The translations under genes were made by a program, and so were the position numbers. DNA of 64,000 bases, taken from Dyadobacter chenwenxiniae. Its GTDB lineage: Bacteria > Bacteroidota > Bacteroidia > Cytophagales > Spirosomataceae. Where the stretch lies: the NCBI RefSeq assembly GCF_022869785.1, contig NZ_CP094997.1:1178001-1242000 (forward strand), read 5' to 3'. Of this stretch, positions 28,475-36,317 are shown in pieces. Every line of letters starts with the position of its first letter. Position 1 is the stretch's first letter. Below the pieces are notes generated by a model that saw only the letters and a program-made list of their open reading frames with translations, did no database searches and was not told the DNA's origin.

Positions 28475-29149
28475 TTAAACAATGACCTCCGACTGGCTGA
28501 TAGACTTGAATTTCGCCTTACCTAACTGCCATAGTATGGGCAATACTGACACGGCAACGATCCCTAGCACAACTTTCTCAAAATTGTCCCTGACCAGCGG
28601 GATACTACCCAAATAATAACCAGCCAGAGAGAGGCTTACGACCCAAAGGACCGCCCCGATGACATTAAACTTAAAGAAGACGCTGTAATTCATTGCTGCA
28701 ACACCGCCTACAAAAGGTGCCAGGGTCCGGACAACCGGGACAAAGCGGGCTATGACAATTGTAGATGCGCCATATTTTTTATAAAAGCCATGTGTTTGTG
28801 CAAGTTGTTCGGGCTTGATCATTCTTTTCCCGAACAGGCTGATTTGCTGGATTTTGGTTCCGAAACGGCGTCCTATCAGATAATTGCAGCCATCGCCTAA
28901 GACCGCGGCTAACAGGAGCAGTGCAATTACCAGCCAAATGTTGAGTGAATCCGGATATCTGGCTGCCATCATTCCTGCGGCAAACAGCAGAGAGTCCCCG
29001 GGAAGAAATGGCATGAATACGACGCCGGTTTCGATGAAGATGATCATAAACAGGATACCATAGGTCAATGCCCCATGCTGCTCGATGATATTTCCCAGAT
29101 GCTTATCTAATTGAAAAAATATATCAAGAACTTGGTGAAAAATTTCCAT
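28475..29149 (-). CDS. DedA-family membrane protein
   Basis: 224 residues with five or six hydrophobic segments. DedA/SNARE-associated signatures are present: 'IETGVVFMPFLPGDSLLFAAG', 'LGDGCNYLIGRRFG' and 'IARFVPVVRTLAPFVGGVAAM'. The re-entrant 'FLPGDS' loop and the R-x-x-P-x-x-R-T segment are functional in lipid scramblase/undecaprenyl-phosphate flippase relatives (established knowledge for other members). Acts in the cytoplasmic membrane. A 37-residue membrane peptide gene precedes it by 13 bp on the same strand. A ChaA-type antiporter is divergent, which suggests a membrane/ion homeostasis group. Confidence 0.92.
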   Translation of the reverse strand: MEIFHQVLDIFFQLDKHLGNIIEQHGALTYGILFMIIFIETGVVFMPFLPGDSLLFAAGMMAARYPDSLNIWLVIALLLLAAVLGDGCNYLIGRRFGTKIQQISLFGKRMIKPEQLAQTHGFYKKYGASTIVIARFVPVVRTLAPFVGGVAAMNYSVFFKFNVIGAVLWVVSLSLAGYYLGSIPLVRDNFEKVVLGIVAVSVLPILWQLGKAKFKSISQSEVIV

Positions 29150-29162
29150 TATAAAAATTATT

Positions 29163-29276
29163 TTAGTTAATGCTCAGCATCATAAAGCAAATGGCGATGT
29201 AAATTGCCATGATCACCATTGCATAAAGCATGGCAGTCAATGTTTCATCTTTCTGTCTGATTTGTTCGTTTTCCAT
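29163..29276 (-). CDS. Small single-helix membrane peptide upstream of dedA
   Basis: A 37-codon frame starting MENEQIRQKDETLTAMLYAM. Residues 1-11 are polar and charged, and 13-36 form one long hydrophobic helix (AMVIMAIYIAICFMML). The stop is 13 bp from the dedA start, on the same strand, so it would be the first gene of that operon. The clean amphipathic-then-hydrophobic build argues for a real small protein, but no homologue is known to me and no codon statistics could be run. Confidence 0.5.
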   Translation of the reverse strand: MENEQIRQKDETLTAMLYAMVIMAIYIAICFMMLSIN

Positions 29277-29579
29277 AATCATCTTGATAAACAGGTTAAG
29301 GGACAGTGATATAAGGGCAGCAAATAGTTAACGACATTGGGCATTACCCGGGTGGGGTAAATCGAAGTCAGAACACATTTACTCAGATCATTTAATTCAC
29401 GTTTTTATTTTTACAGTTGTAAATTTACACATATAAATTGTCAAAAGGAAGTAAATTAATGATATTCCTTCTGTCCGCGTGGAAACGAACCCATCTCTTA
29501 CATGTTTATAATATCAAATAAACGATCTTCATTTCTGATGTGATCGGATACGGAGCACAACTTTTTTATCAGCTTTTCT
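29277..29579. other. Divergent promoter region with a 12-bp palindrome
   Basis: AT-rich 303 bp between the dedA operon and the ChaA-type gene, with no coding potential seen. It contains a perfect palindrome TGTAAATTTACA at 29418-29429, a candidate operator for a dimeric regulator. No clear promoter element pair could be assigned. Confidence 0.5.
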
Positions 29580-30638
29580 ATGAAAAAAATATTTCAGTGG
29601 AGTTATATAGCACCTGTTATTGCCTGGGCCTTTTACCTGGTGCTTCCTATTGGTACAGGATTGTTGGTCAACCTATTAGCCGTGGCGGCCTTGATTGGAG
29701 GCGTGTTTTCTGCCGTGCACCATGCGGAGGTGGTTGCACATAAAGTAGGCGAACCTTATGGAACAATCATACTTGCGGTAGCTGTAACACTCCTGGAAGC
29801 TTCGATTATCGTATCACTCATGTTGACGGGAGGCGCCGGCGCGGACACCTATGCGCGGGATACACTTTTTGCAGCTGTTATGCTTATTCTAAATGGTATC
29901 CTGGGTATCAGTATGTTTGTGGGGGCGATGAAATTTAAAGAGCAAAGCTTTGAAACCAAAAGTGTAACGATTGCTTTGGTCAGCCTTGTATCAATTTTGG
30001 TGCTTACCCTGGTGTTGCCAAATTTCACCACCAGTATTGCCGGACCTTCCTACAGCACGCCACAACTTATTGCGATTGGCATTTGCTGCCTGGTCATTTA
30101 TGGTTCTTTTATATTTACGCAAACTGTCAGACATCGCAAGTATTTTCTGGCGGAAGTCTCGGGCCAGGAAAAAGACGTGACCGGAAGGGAAGCCCTCATA
30201 AGTCTATTTTTTTTGCTGGTATGCTTAGGGGTGGTTATTGCCCTGGCCAAAGACCTTTCCCCGGTAATCGAAGCCGGAATCGTGGCAGCCGGCCTGCCCA
30301 CGGCCTTAGTGGGTGTAGCCATTGCAGCGGTGATTTTGCTGCCGGAAGGCATAGCCGCTATCCGTGCGGCAAGACGTGGCCAATATCAGACGAGCATTAA
30401 CCTTGCACTGGGCTCGGCATTAGCAAGTATAGGGCTAAGTATTCCTACGGTGGTGATTGTTTGTACCATAATGGATTTGCCGCTTATCCTGGGTCTGACC
30501 ATGAAGTCGATGGTTTTGCTTGTTCTTTCGATTTTTACAGTAATGCTTTCACTGAATAAAGGCCAGACCAACAGCCTGTACGCTATCGTGCTTCTGGTTA
30601 ATCTGATGATGTACATCTTTACAGTGGTGTTCCCTTAA
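29580..30638 (+). CDS. chaA: Calcium/proton antiporter, ChaA-like (CaCA superfamily)
   Basis: 352 residues and about ten hydrophobic segments. The two inverted alpha-repeats of the CaCA superfamily are clear: 'VGEPYGTIILAVAVTLLEAS' with its acidic helix glutamate, and 'LPEGIAAIRAARRGQYQTSI' followed by 'LGSALASIGLSIPTV'. These glutamates coordinate Ca2+ or Na+. The protein exports cations from the cytoplasm in exchange for protons. It is divergent from the dedA operon and followed by two DUF2382 stress proteins on the same strand, suggesting an envelope or alkaline/salt stress context (inference). Confidence 0.9.
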   Translation: MKKIFQWSYIAPVIAWAFYLVLPIGTGLLVNLLAVAALIGGVFSAVHHAEVVAHKVGEPYGTIILAVAVTLLEASIIVSLMLTGGAGADTYARDTLFAAVMLILNGILGISMFVGAMKFKEQSFETKSVTIALVSLVSILVLTLVLPNFTTSIAGPSYSTPQLIAIGICCLVIYGSFIFTQTVRHRKYFLAEVSGQEKDVTGREALISLFFLLVCLGVVIALAKDLSPVIEAGIVAAGLPTALVGVAIAAVILLPEGIAAIRAARRGQYQTSINLALGSALASIGLSIPTVVIVCTIMDLPLILGLTMKSMVLLVLSIFTVMLSLNKGQTNSLYAIVLLVNLMMYIFTVVFP

Positions 30639-30805
30639 ATGCTTTTCAGAAGCGGGAGTAACGTTCTAAGCGTTGTTACACGATTGCTTTTTGGTGTGGA
30701 TTTCAAGGTTTTGAGGAATTGATATATTGATCTGCTCACGATTTGAGCGGGCTGTGTCGCCGTAGACTTTTAATGTCCGCTAACTGCATCCAAAACAGGG
30801 GTCTG

Positions 30806-31309
30806 ATGGGATTTAAAATATCCTTGAAAGGCCCTGGCACGTTTTTCGCAAGGGATGCTGCTCACTTAAAGAAAAATGGGATGCATTCTATAGACGGCCA
30901 CGATGATGCAGGCAAGCCACGACGTGTCGATGAAAACCTGAAAATTCCCGTTATCAGAGAACATCTGACAGTTTCCACTGAGCGCATCGAAACGGGGCAG
31001 GTTTTGATTTCAAAAGAAATTATGGAAGAGGAAACATCTGTCAATGTCGCTGTCAGCAGGGAAGAGGTTCTGATAGAAAGAAAAGAAATAAACGAGTATG
31101 TTCAGACGCCTCCGCCGGCAGTCAGGCAGGAAGGTGATGTCACTATCATTTCTGTTGTCAAAGAAGTGCTGGTGACTGAAAAACGCCTGATGCTTGTAGA
31201 AGAAGTGCACATTACCAAGCGCTTATATCAGGACGAAAAGGCGGTCACCGAAACGCTGAGAACAGAAAAAGTTAATATTTCCCGTAATGCTTCAGGCACG
31301 AATATTTAG
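30806..31309 (+). CDS. DUF2382 (YsnF/AvaK-type) stress protein
   Basis: 167 residues from ATG 30806 (MGFKISLKGPGTFFARDAAH); upstream starts at 30773 or 30743 are possible. The body is a DUF2382 domain: 'LKIPVIREHLTVSTERIETG' followed by alternating E/K-rich strands ('EEETSVNVAVSREEVLIERK'). Proteins of this type are induced by general stress; their biochemical role is unknown. No signal peptide. It is 46 bp upstream of a second, larger DUF2382 protein and shares its terminator, so they are probably one operon. Confidence 0.82.
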   Translation: MGFKISLKGPGTFFARDAAHLKKNGMHSIDGHDDAGKPRRVDENLKIPVIREHLTVSTERIETGQVLISKEIMEEETSVNVAVSREEVLIERKEINEYVQTPPPAVRQEGDVTIISVVKEVLVTEKRLMLVEEVHITKRLYQDEKAVTETLRTEKVNISRNASGTNI

Positions 31310-31355
31310 TGGAAGCCCCAAGATCAACAAACTTTAACCATTTACTAAACAAATC

Positions 31356-32159
31356 ATGGCACATACAGTAGTAGGAATATTTGAATATGAAAGTGACGCC
31401 CAGGAGGCGCAAAATTATTTGTTGGCCAACGGTTTTGCTGATGGCGATGTGGATTTTAAGACCGCTACATACAAGTCAGAAACCGACGCGCCGTCCGTCA
31501 TCGACCGGGATGGCGATTTTGGCGACCGCATCGGGAATTTTTTCAAAGACCTCTTTGATGGCGATGACGACCAGACGCGGCGTTATACGGATGCCGGCAG
31601 GAGGGGAACCATTGTTACCGTCCATGCAGCCAGTGCTGAGGAAGCTCAGGCAGCAGCGGCAATTCTTGACGAATATGGTGCAATTGACCTTGATCAGAGC
31701 ACAGCCGATCGTTCTTCCAACCCGGGTTATACCCAGCCGGTTACCGATGCGTCTTTTGTTGAAGGACCGAGCACCGTTCCGGTAATTGAGGAGGAGCTCC
31801 ACCTGGGAAAACGGGAAGTTGAAACCGGCGGCGTACGTCTTCGGAGCCGCGTTGTTGAACGGCCCGTTCAGGAGAGCATCCGTCTGCGCCAGGAACAGGT
31901 GAGTGTCAATCGCACACCCGTTGACAGGATTGCCACAGAATCGGATTTCGAGACCTTTAAAGAAGGTACAATTGAAGTGAAAGAATATGCGGAAGTTCCT
32001 GTTGTAAGCAAGGAGGCCCGTGTAGTTGAAGAAATAAGCCTGAATAAGTCCGTAGAGGAGCGAGACGAGATCGTCAGCGACACCGTCCGCCACACAGAGG
32101 TAGACGTGGAAGACATTACTGACGAAGAAAGGTTAAGAAGGGCCGGGTTAGATTTATAA
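31356..32159 (+). CDS. YflT-like plus DUF2382 stress protein
   Basis: 267 residues. The N-terminal part ('HTVVGIFEYESDAQEAQNYL' to 'AAAILDEYGAIDLD') is an alpha/beta domain like heat-induced general stress protein 17M/YflT. The acidic linker ('FKDLFDGDDDQTRR') is followed by a DUF2382 domain ('VIEEELHLGKREVETGGVRL', 'VSKEARVVEEISLNKSVEER'). The domain order, stress module then DUF2382, is common in bacteria. It is probably cytoplasmic. A strong terminator follows 21 bp after the stop. Confidence 0.88.
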   Translation: MAHTVVGIFEYESDAQEAQNYLLANGFADGDVDFKTATYKSETDAPSVIDRDGDFGDRIGNFFKDLFDGDDDQTRRYTDAGRRGTIVTVHAASAEEAQAAAAILDEYGAIDLDQSTADRSSNPGYTQPVTDASFVEGPSTVPVIEEELHLGKREVETGGVRLRSRVVERPVQESIRLRQEQVSVNRTPVDRIATESDFETFKEGTIEVKEYAEVPVVSKEARVVEEISLNKSVEERDEIVSDTVRHTEVDVEDITDEERLRRAGLDL

Positions 32160-32180
32160 GCCTGTGTTTAGAAGCATACC

Positions 32181-32208
32181 AGCCCCTGCCTTTGCAGGGG
32201 CTTTTTTA
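32181..32208 (+). terminator. Intrinsic terminator of the stress-protein operon
   Basis: AGCCCCTGC (32181-32189) pairs perfectly with GCAGGGGCT (32194-32202) around a four-base loop, followed by TTTTTT-ATT. It lies 21 bp after the DUF2382 stop codon. Confidence 0.9.
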
Positions 32209-32337
32209 TTAAATACACTACAAGTTTCGAAGCACAGCCTCGTTCGAAATCACCAGGGAAGATCAGAGTGGTTTCACCAAAACTGCCCAAAAGACTTTGT
32301 TAAACTTTGTAAATTAGCAAAGAGGGTAAATTCGGAA

Positions 32338-33555
32338 TTACGCACATTGAATTGCAAGGGTCACTTTTGTAATGTTATGACTGGATTCCATAAACAATTT
32401 TATATCCAGCAAAGAAGTTATTTCCTTCACTAGAATCAGCCCGATTCCCTGCGTTTCTGCCGTGCCGACCGGCGGGTAAGTGTGATGTGATTTCAAGTTT
32501 ACCCATTCGACTATATCTTGTGCCATGGAACCATTATTCTCTATGGTGAGGTGGGCGGCAGCCTGATCGACAGTTGCAGCAATTTTTATAAGGCTGTTGA
32601 CGGCATTTTTATTCGCATTGTCAAGCAGGTTGTGAATGATAATTCCTAAGAAATGCGGATTGCTGGTCACCAGGATTGTTGGATCAATGTCTAAATGCAC
32701 CTGATTACCGTTCGTACTGATAATGCCTTCAAACAACTTAACCTTGTCTTTTACGATCTGCGCTAAATTGATCTGTTCGGACGCATCCAGCTTTTGGTGA
32801 ACGGGCAGTTTGGTAAACTCCAGTATGTTGTTCACGAATCCGTACATGGTCTCGAGCGATTTGTTAAGCTCGATGGTATAGCTGCCAATTTGCTCGTATT
32901 CTTTGTTTTGGGCGAGCCGGCAGATTTCTTCTGAGATAATGATCAGGAACTTAAATGGTCCCCGGATATCATGCGTGATGGACGCAACAAGCCGTGACTG
33001 AATGTACAATTGGTGTTCCAGGATTTCCTGCGACACTTCCAGTGTGCTCAGGGTTTGTTGAAGTGCTTGCGTGCGTTCAGTCACGGCTTGATCCAGGAGC
33101 CTGTTCTCTATTTTGACCTTCTCGATGGCAAGCCGCTCGTTTTCTTTACGATGGTTGCGTGCGTCACGATCACGCTTCAAAAAGTAAGCGGCAGGTATAA
33201 TGATCACGCTCATGAGGACGCCCCGGCTGGAAAGCATCAGAATTTTTATACCAATAGGATTTTGGGCTGTACGGAACGGAAAATCTTTAAAAATAGGGTT
33301 AAACGTGAAGTAAAACACATTGGAAAGCACACAGCAGCAGAGGATGGATAACAGCAGTCCTGGCCATCGCCGGTATCGCTGCTGGATCATGTTGATCGCA
33401 TACCAGCAAGCCAGGCTCATCATAAAAATAACCACTTCGGAGCCTATCAGATTCACCGGGTCCTTCCACTGACCTTCGGAGATGCGTGCAGGTAAAATAA
33501 ATAGGGGAATGCTGGCAGCTACGATCAAGCCTGTTCTGTGGAGAAAATTGTTCAT
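32338..33555 (-). CDS. Sensor histidine kinase
   Basis: 405 residues. Four hydrophobic segments (about 8-25, 35-55, 65-85, 105-125), then a coiled-coil ('RDARNHRKENERLAIEKVK' onward). The dimerisation block is 'VASITHDIRGPFKF' with the phospho-accepting histidine near residue 200. The N box is 'IIHNLLDNANKNAV', and the later 'TQGIGLILVKEI' is the G2 region; the G1 region is less clear. No response regulator is adjacent in the window, so it is an orphan kinase here. The end of the previous operon (terminator at 32181) faces it, so it is separately transcribed. Confidence 0.88.
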   Translation of the reverse strand: MNNFLHRTGLIVAASIPLFILPARISEGQWKDPVNLIGSEVVIFMMSLACWYAINMIQQRYRRWPGLLLSILCCCVLSNVFYFTFNPIFKDFPFRTAQNPIGIKILMLSSRGVLMSVIIIPAAYFLKRDRDARNHRKENERLAIEKVKIENRLLDQAVTERTQALQQTLSTLEVSQEILEHQLYIQSRLVASITHDIRGPFKFLIIISEEICRLAQNKEYEQIGSYTIELNKSLETMYGFVNNILEFTKLPVHQKLDASEQINLAQIVKDKVKLFEGIISTNGNQVHLDIDPTILVTSNPHFLGIIIHNLLDNANKNAVNSLIKIAATVDQAAAHLTIENNGSMAQDIVEWVNLKSHHTYPPVGTAETQGIGLILVKEITSLLDIKLFMESSHNITKVTLAIQCA

Positions 33556-33986
33556 TCAATAATAGATTGTTCGATGCCAGTAGTTTGTAAGTAAATGCTG
33601 GTGACACAAAGTTAAAAAGATTATGTTCGCATAGAGAACCGAAGCATTTCTCAGGAAGGAAAACGGCAGCATATCGGGCGAAGTAGTGAGCCTTCATACA
33701 CTTTATGATAATCTCGGACCTAAAACTAATGACCAAACGTACAATGATTACGTTGACCATCGAAGGGTCGCAGATGTAACCTCAGACAAAGCTGATTAGC
33801 ACATTGCGACCCTTCGATGGTCATGGAAACACACGTCGGATACTCGCGCGCGGCGAACTGATGCGAGCAAGATTAATTTTGAAGAATTCGGCCGGGAATC
33901 CTTGCCTTTTATTGAGGTCAGCAAGGGCATAATGACTGCATGTGCATCACTGAACCGTATTGTTGGCCAGTTTTGCTTTGATGGAT
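33556..33986. other. Gene-free stretch with inverted repeat
   Basis: 431 bp between the histidine kinase and the DJ-1/PfpI gene with no convincing frame on either strand. The only clear structure is the inverted repeat at 33755-33822. The remainder may be relic DNA. Confidence 0.6.
33755..33822. repeat. Inverted repeat, 18-bp perfect arms
   Basis: GACCATCGAAGGGTCGCA (33755-33772) is the reverse complement of TGCGACCCTTCGATGGTC (33805-33822). Adjacent ATGT/ACAT extends the pairing by four bases with one bulge. The CGAAGGG / CCCTTCG core resembles the palindrome at 16311, which contains a CGAAGGC core. No T run follows, so it looks like a REP-type palindrome rather than a terminator. Confidence 0.75.
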
Positions 33987-34556
33987 CTAGGCTTGAACAA
34001 GTTCCGCTTCTTTGAAACAAGCAAATACTTCCCGATAGAAATCAGGGTGTGACTGCCAAGTCTGACCGGTTACCATTTTCCCGTCACGAACAGCCTCTTT
34101 CGTGGAATATGTCCCGCCACCCATCTCGATTTCGGTGCGCACATGTTCGTAAGCGGTGAGAGTCCGGTTTTTGGCTAGTCCTGCCGTCACCAGAATCTGG
34201 ATGCCGTGGCAGATGGCAAAAACCCATTTGCCCTGCCGGTCAAATTCACGCACTACTTCCAGCAACGCGGCATGGTTGCGCAGATATTCAGGAGCGCGGC
34301 CGCCCAGCAGCAGAATCGCGTCATAATCGTCCACCGCCACCTCCTCAATGGTCAGGTCGGAAGCCAGGCAATAGCCAGGCCGCTCTACATACGTATCCCA
34401 GCCCAATTCGAAATCATGCATAACCAGATTGAGTCGGCGCTTGCTGGGGGCGGCGATCACGGCGATGTCGCCCTCTTCCTGAAATCGGTGCAAAGCGTAA
34501 AGAGTTTCATAGCTTTCGCCACCATCCCCGGTAACGATCAAGATTTTGCGATTCAT
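33987..34556 (-). CDS. DJ-1/PfpI-family protein
   Basis: 189 residues with the class I glutamine-amidotransferase-like fold. The nucleophile elbow 'FAICHGIQILV' places the conserved cysteine near residue 115, and the acidic residue E16 of 'GGESYETLYA' sits in the usual position for polarising it. 'DAILLLGGRAPEYLR' is the oxyanion loop. Relatives include protein deglycases, chaperones and glyoxalases; the exact role cannot be fixed. It stands alone on its strand. Confidence 0.85.
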   Translation of the reverse strand: MNRKILIVTGDGGESYETLYALHRFQEEGDIAVIAAPSKRRLNLVMHDFELGWDTYVERPGYCLASDLTIEEVAVDDYDAILLLGGRAPEYLRNHAALLEVVREFDRQGKWVFAICHGIQILVTAGLAKNRTLTAYEHVRTEIEMGGGTYSTKEAVRDGKMVTGQTWQSHPDFYREVFACFKEAELVQA

Positions 34557-34736
34557 GGTATAAAGAATTTTAAAGCATTAAGGTGTTAGAACCCGCCAAT
34601 CTTGGCGGCTAAACAATCAAAAGTCAAAGCCAGACGTGTCCTACCTACATTTATTACAATTAGCAGCACAACAGAAGTTGTTCGTAACCAAACCGCCATT
34701 CATGCTACTTCGCGCACACCCACTTCTGGAAAGTGA

Positions 34737-34895
34737 ACCTGGGGACAGAAATTAAGAACTTTTTATGGCTTCTTTGAAGGCCGAGCTAACTTTAATAAAG
34801 ACATTGACCTTCGGAAAGTGTTTCAACGGGCCAGTTGTAAGATCACGGAACTGGTCAGGGCCAAGCTGGAAATGGTGGAGGATGTGTCGGTATAG
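34737..34895 (+). pseudogene. Possible gene relic, 3' end only
   Basis: After a stop codon, 52 sense codons read 'TWGQKLRTFYGFFEGRANFN', continuing into 'LRKVFQRASCKITELVRAKL' and ending 'EMVEDVSV'. The composition is protein-like and helical, but there is no start codon or recognisable family, so it may be the tail of a lost gene or a chance frame. Confidence 0.25.
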
Positions 34896-34907
34896 AAATC
34901 ATTGGAT

Positions 34908-34933
34908 TACCCCCGGATTTCAATCCGGGGGTA
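34908..34933. terminator. Perfect 12-bp hairpin downstream of the LLM oxidoreductase
   Basis: TACCCCCGGATT (34908-34919), a two-base spacer, then AATCCGGGGGTA (34922-34933). It lies 11 bp past the stop of the minus-strand flavin oxidoreductase, a position suited to termination or mRNA end protection. No long T run. It could equally be a copy of a dispersed palindrome. Confidence 0.55.
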
Positions 34934-34944
34934 GCATTCAAAAT

Positions 34945-35967
34945 TTAACGCCAGCCTAGTCCGGGTGCCACGTGCTCCAAAATAGATGACAGCACATGCA
35001 CATTGTAGTCAACTCCTAATGTATTGGGAATCGTCAAAAGGACCGTATCCGCTTCCTGGATGGCTTCGTCCTGTGCAAGTTCTTTGATCAATTGATCCGG
35101 CTCCGCAGCATAGCTCCGGCCAAAAATCGCACGCTTATCCTGTTCAATCATGCCAATTTTATCACGTCGACTGGCTTCCTGACCAAAGTAATAGCGGTCC
35201 TGATCGTTTACCAATGCAAAAATAGACCGGCTCACCGAAACCCTCGGCTCGCGCTGGTGTCCCGCTTTTTTCCAGGCTTCTTTGTACAACCGGATCTGCT
35301 CCGCTTGCTGAATGTGAAAAGGCTTGCCGCCTTCGTCGTATTTTAATGTCGAACTTTGCAGATACATGCCGTTCTCAGCTGCCCAAACGGCAGTGGCATT
35401 GGAAGCAGCCCCCCACCAAATGCGCTCCCGCAATCCTTCCGAATGGGGTTCCAGTCGCAATAACCCCGGCGGGTTAGGAAACATCGGGTTCGGATTGGGC
35501 TTTGCAAATCCTACACCGCTTAGCTTGTCAAGGAATTCCAATGCCTTACGGCGTCCCATATCTGCGTCGGTTTCGCCCTCAGCCGGTTCGTATCCAAAAT
35601 AGCGCCAGCCGTCAATGACCTGTTCCGGCGATCCTCTGCTGACACCGAGTTGCAGTCGCCCTTCGGAGATCAAATCCGCAGCACCTGCATCTTCCACCAT
35701 ATACAGCGGATTTTCGTAACGCATGTCAATGACACCTGTTCCGATCTCTATTTTACTCGTTTTGGCACCAACGGCCGCAAGTAACGGAAATGGTGAGGCC
35801 AGCTGGGAAGCAAAATGGTGCACCCGAAAATAAGCACCGTCCAAACCGATTTCCTCAGCAGCAACAGCCAAATCAATGGATTGCAGCAACGTGTCACTCG
35901 CCGTTTGCGCATTATAAGCCGGATGATTAGCCCAATGCCCAAACGATAAAAATCCTACTTTTTTCAT
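34945..35967 (-). CDS. LLM-class flavin-dependent oxidoreductase
   Basis: 340 residues with a TIM-barrel luciferase-like fold. The start 'MKKVGFLSFGHWANHPAYNA' and the block 'EIGLDGAYFRVHHFASQLAS' are typical of the bacterial luciferase-like MsnO8/YhbW group. 'DLISEGRLQLGVSRGSPEQV' is the FMN-binding region. It probably uses FMNH2 or an F420-type flavin cofactor to oxidise a small molecule. The substrate is unknown. It is on its own, with a hairpin downstream. Confidence 0.9.
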   Translation of the reverse strand: MKKVGFLSFGHWANHPAYNAQTASDTLLQSIDLAVAAEEIGLDGAYFRVHHFASQLASPFPLLAAVGAKTSKIEIGTGVIDMRYENPLYMVEDAGAADLISEGRLQLGVSRGSPEQVIDGWRYFGYEPAEGETDADMGRRKALEFLDKLSGVGFAKPNPNPMFPNPPGLLRLEPHSEGLRERIWWGAASNATAVWAAENGMYLQSSTLKYDEGGKPFHIQQAEQIRLYKEAWKKAGHQREPRVSVSRSIFALVNDQDRYYFGQEASRRDKIGMIEQDKRAIFGRSYAAEPDQLIKELAQDEAIQEADTVLLTIPNTLGVDYNVHVLSSILEHVAPGLGWR

Positions 35968-36317
35968 CGTAACGCCTTTCTTGTTTTTACTACATTAATT
36001 AAAATAAGCCAGCTTAGTCAGCTATGAGACCGAAGAGTTTGTCTGGCCTATGGGTTCACTTTATTGGAACATTTGAGTTGCTTAATAAATTCACGGGCCG
36101 GATGGGGCTTCGCTCATTTTCCGATTAGTGGCCACAGTGCTCCGTTGGTCGGTTCCAGATCGGATAACGATCATACGTGTTTAAGTAGTGATATGTTAAG
36201 AAGCAAACACAAACCAAGCCTGATTGATGGTATGTGAAGTTTTTATGGCGAGCTCAGTCGGCAGTTAGAACTGTGAACGTAACCAAATGACCAAGACAAT
36301 AATGCTATGACAATGGC
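35968..36317. other. Gene-free stretch
   Basis: 350 bp upstream of the LLM gene and beyond the end of the CPBP protease gene. Short frames exist on both strands but none has a family signature or plausible start. No repeat or palindrome was seen. Confidence 0.6.

Larger units (their letters stand above)
34557..34944. other. Gene-free stretch with small relic frame and hairpin
   Basis: 388 bp between the DJ-1/PfpI gene and the LLM oxidoreductase. It holds a coding-like remnant (34737-34895) and a perfect palindrome (34908-34933). No complete gene. Confidence 0.6.

Noticed and set aside
33299..33760. A 153-residue minus-strand frame beginning near the histidine kinase start.
   Set aside because: It overlaps the kinase N-terminus in a different frame and its later half has no hydrophobic or domain pattern.
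35968..36317. A possible dehydrogenase relic in the 350-bp gene-free stretch.
   Set aside because: Only short unrelated peptide stretches were seen on either strand; nothing aligned with a known family from memory.
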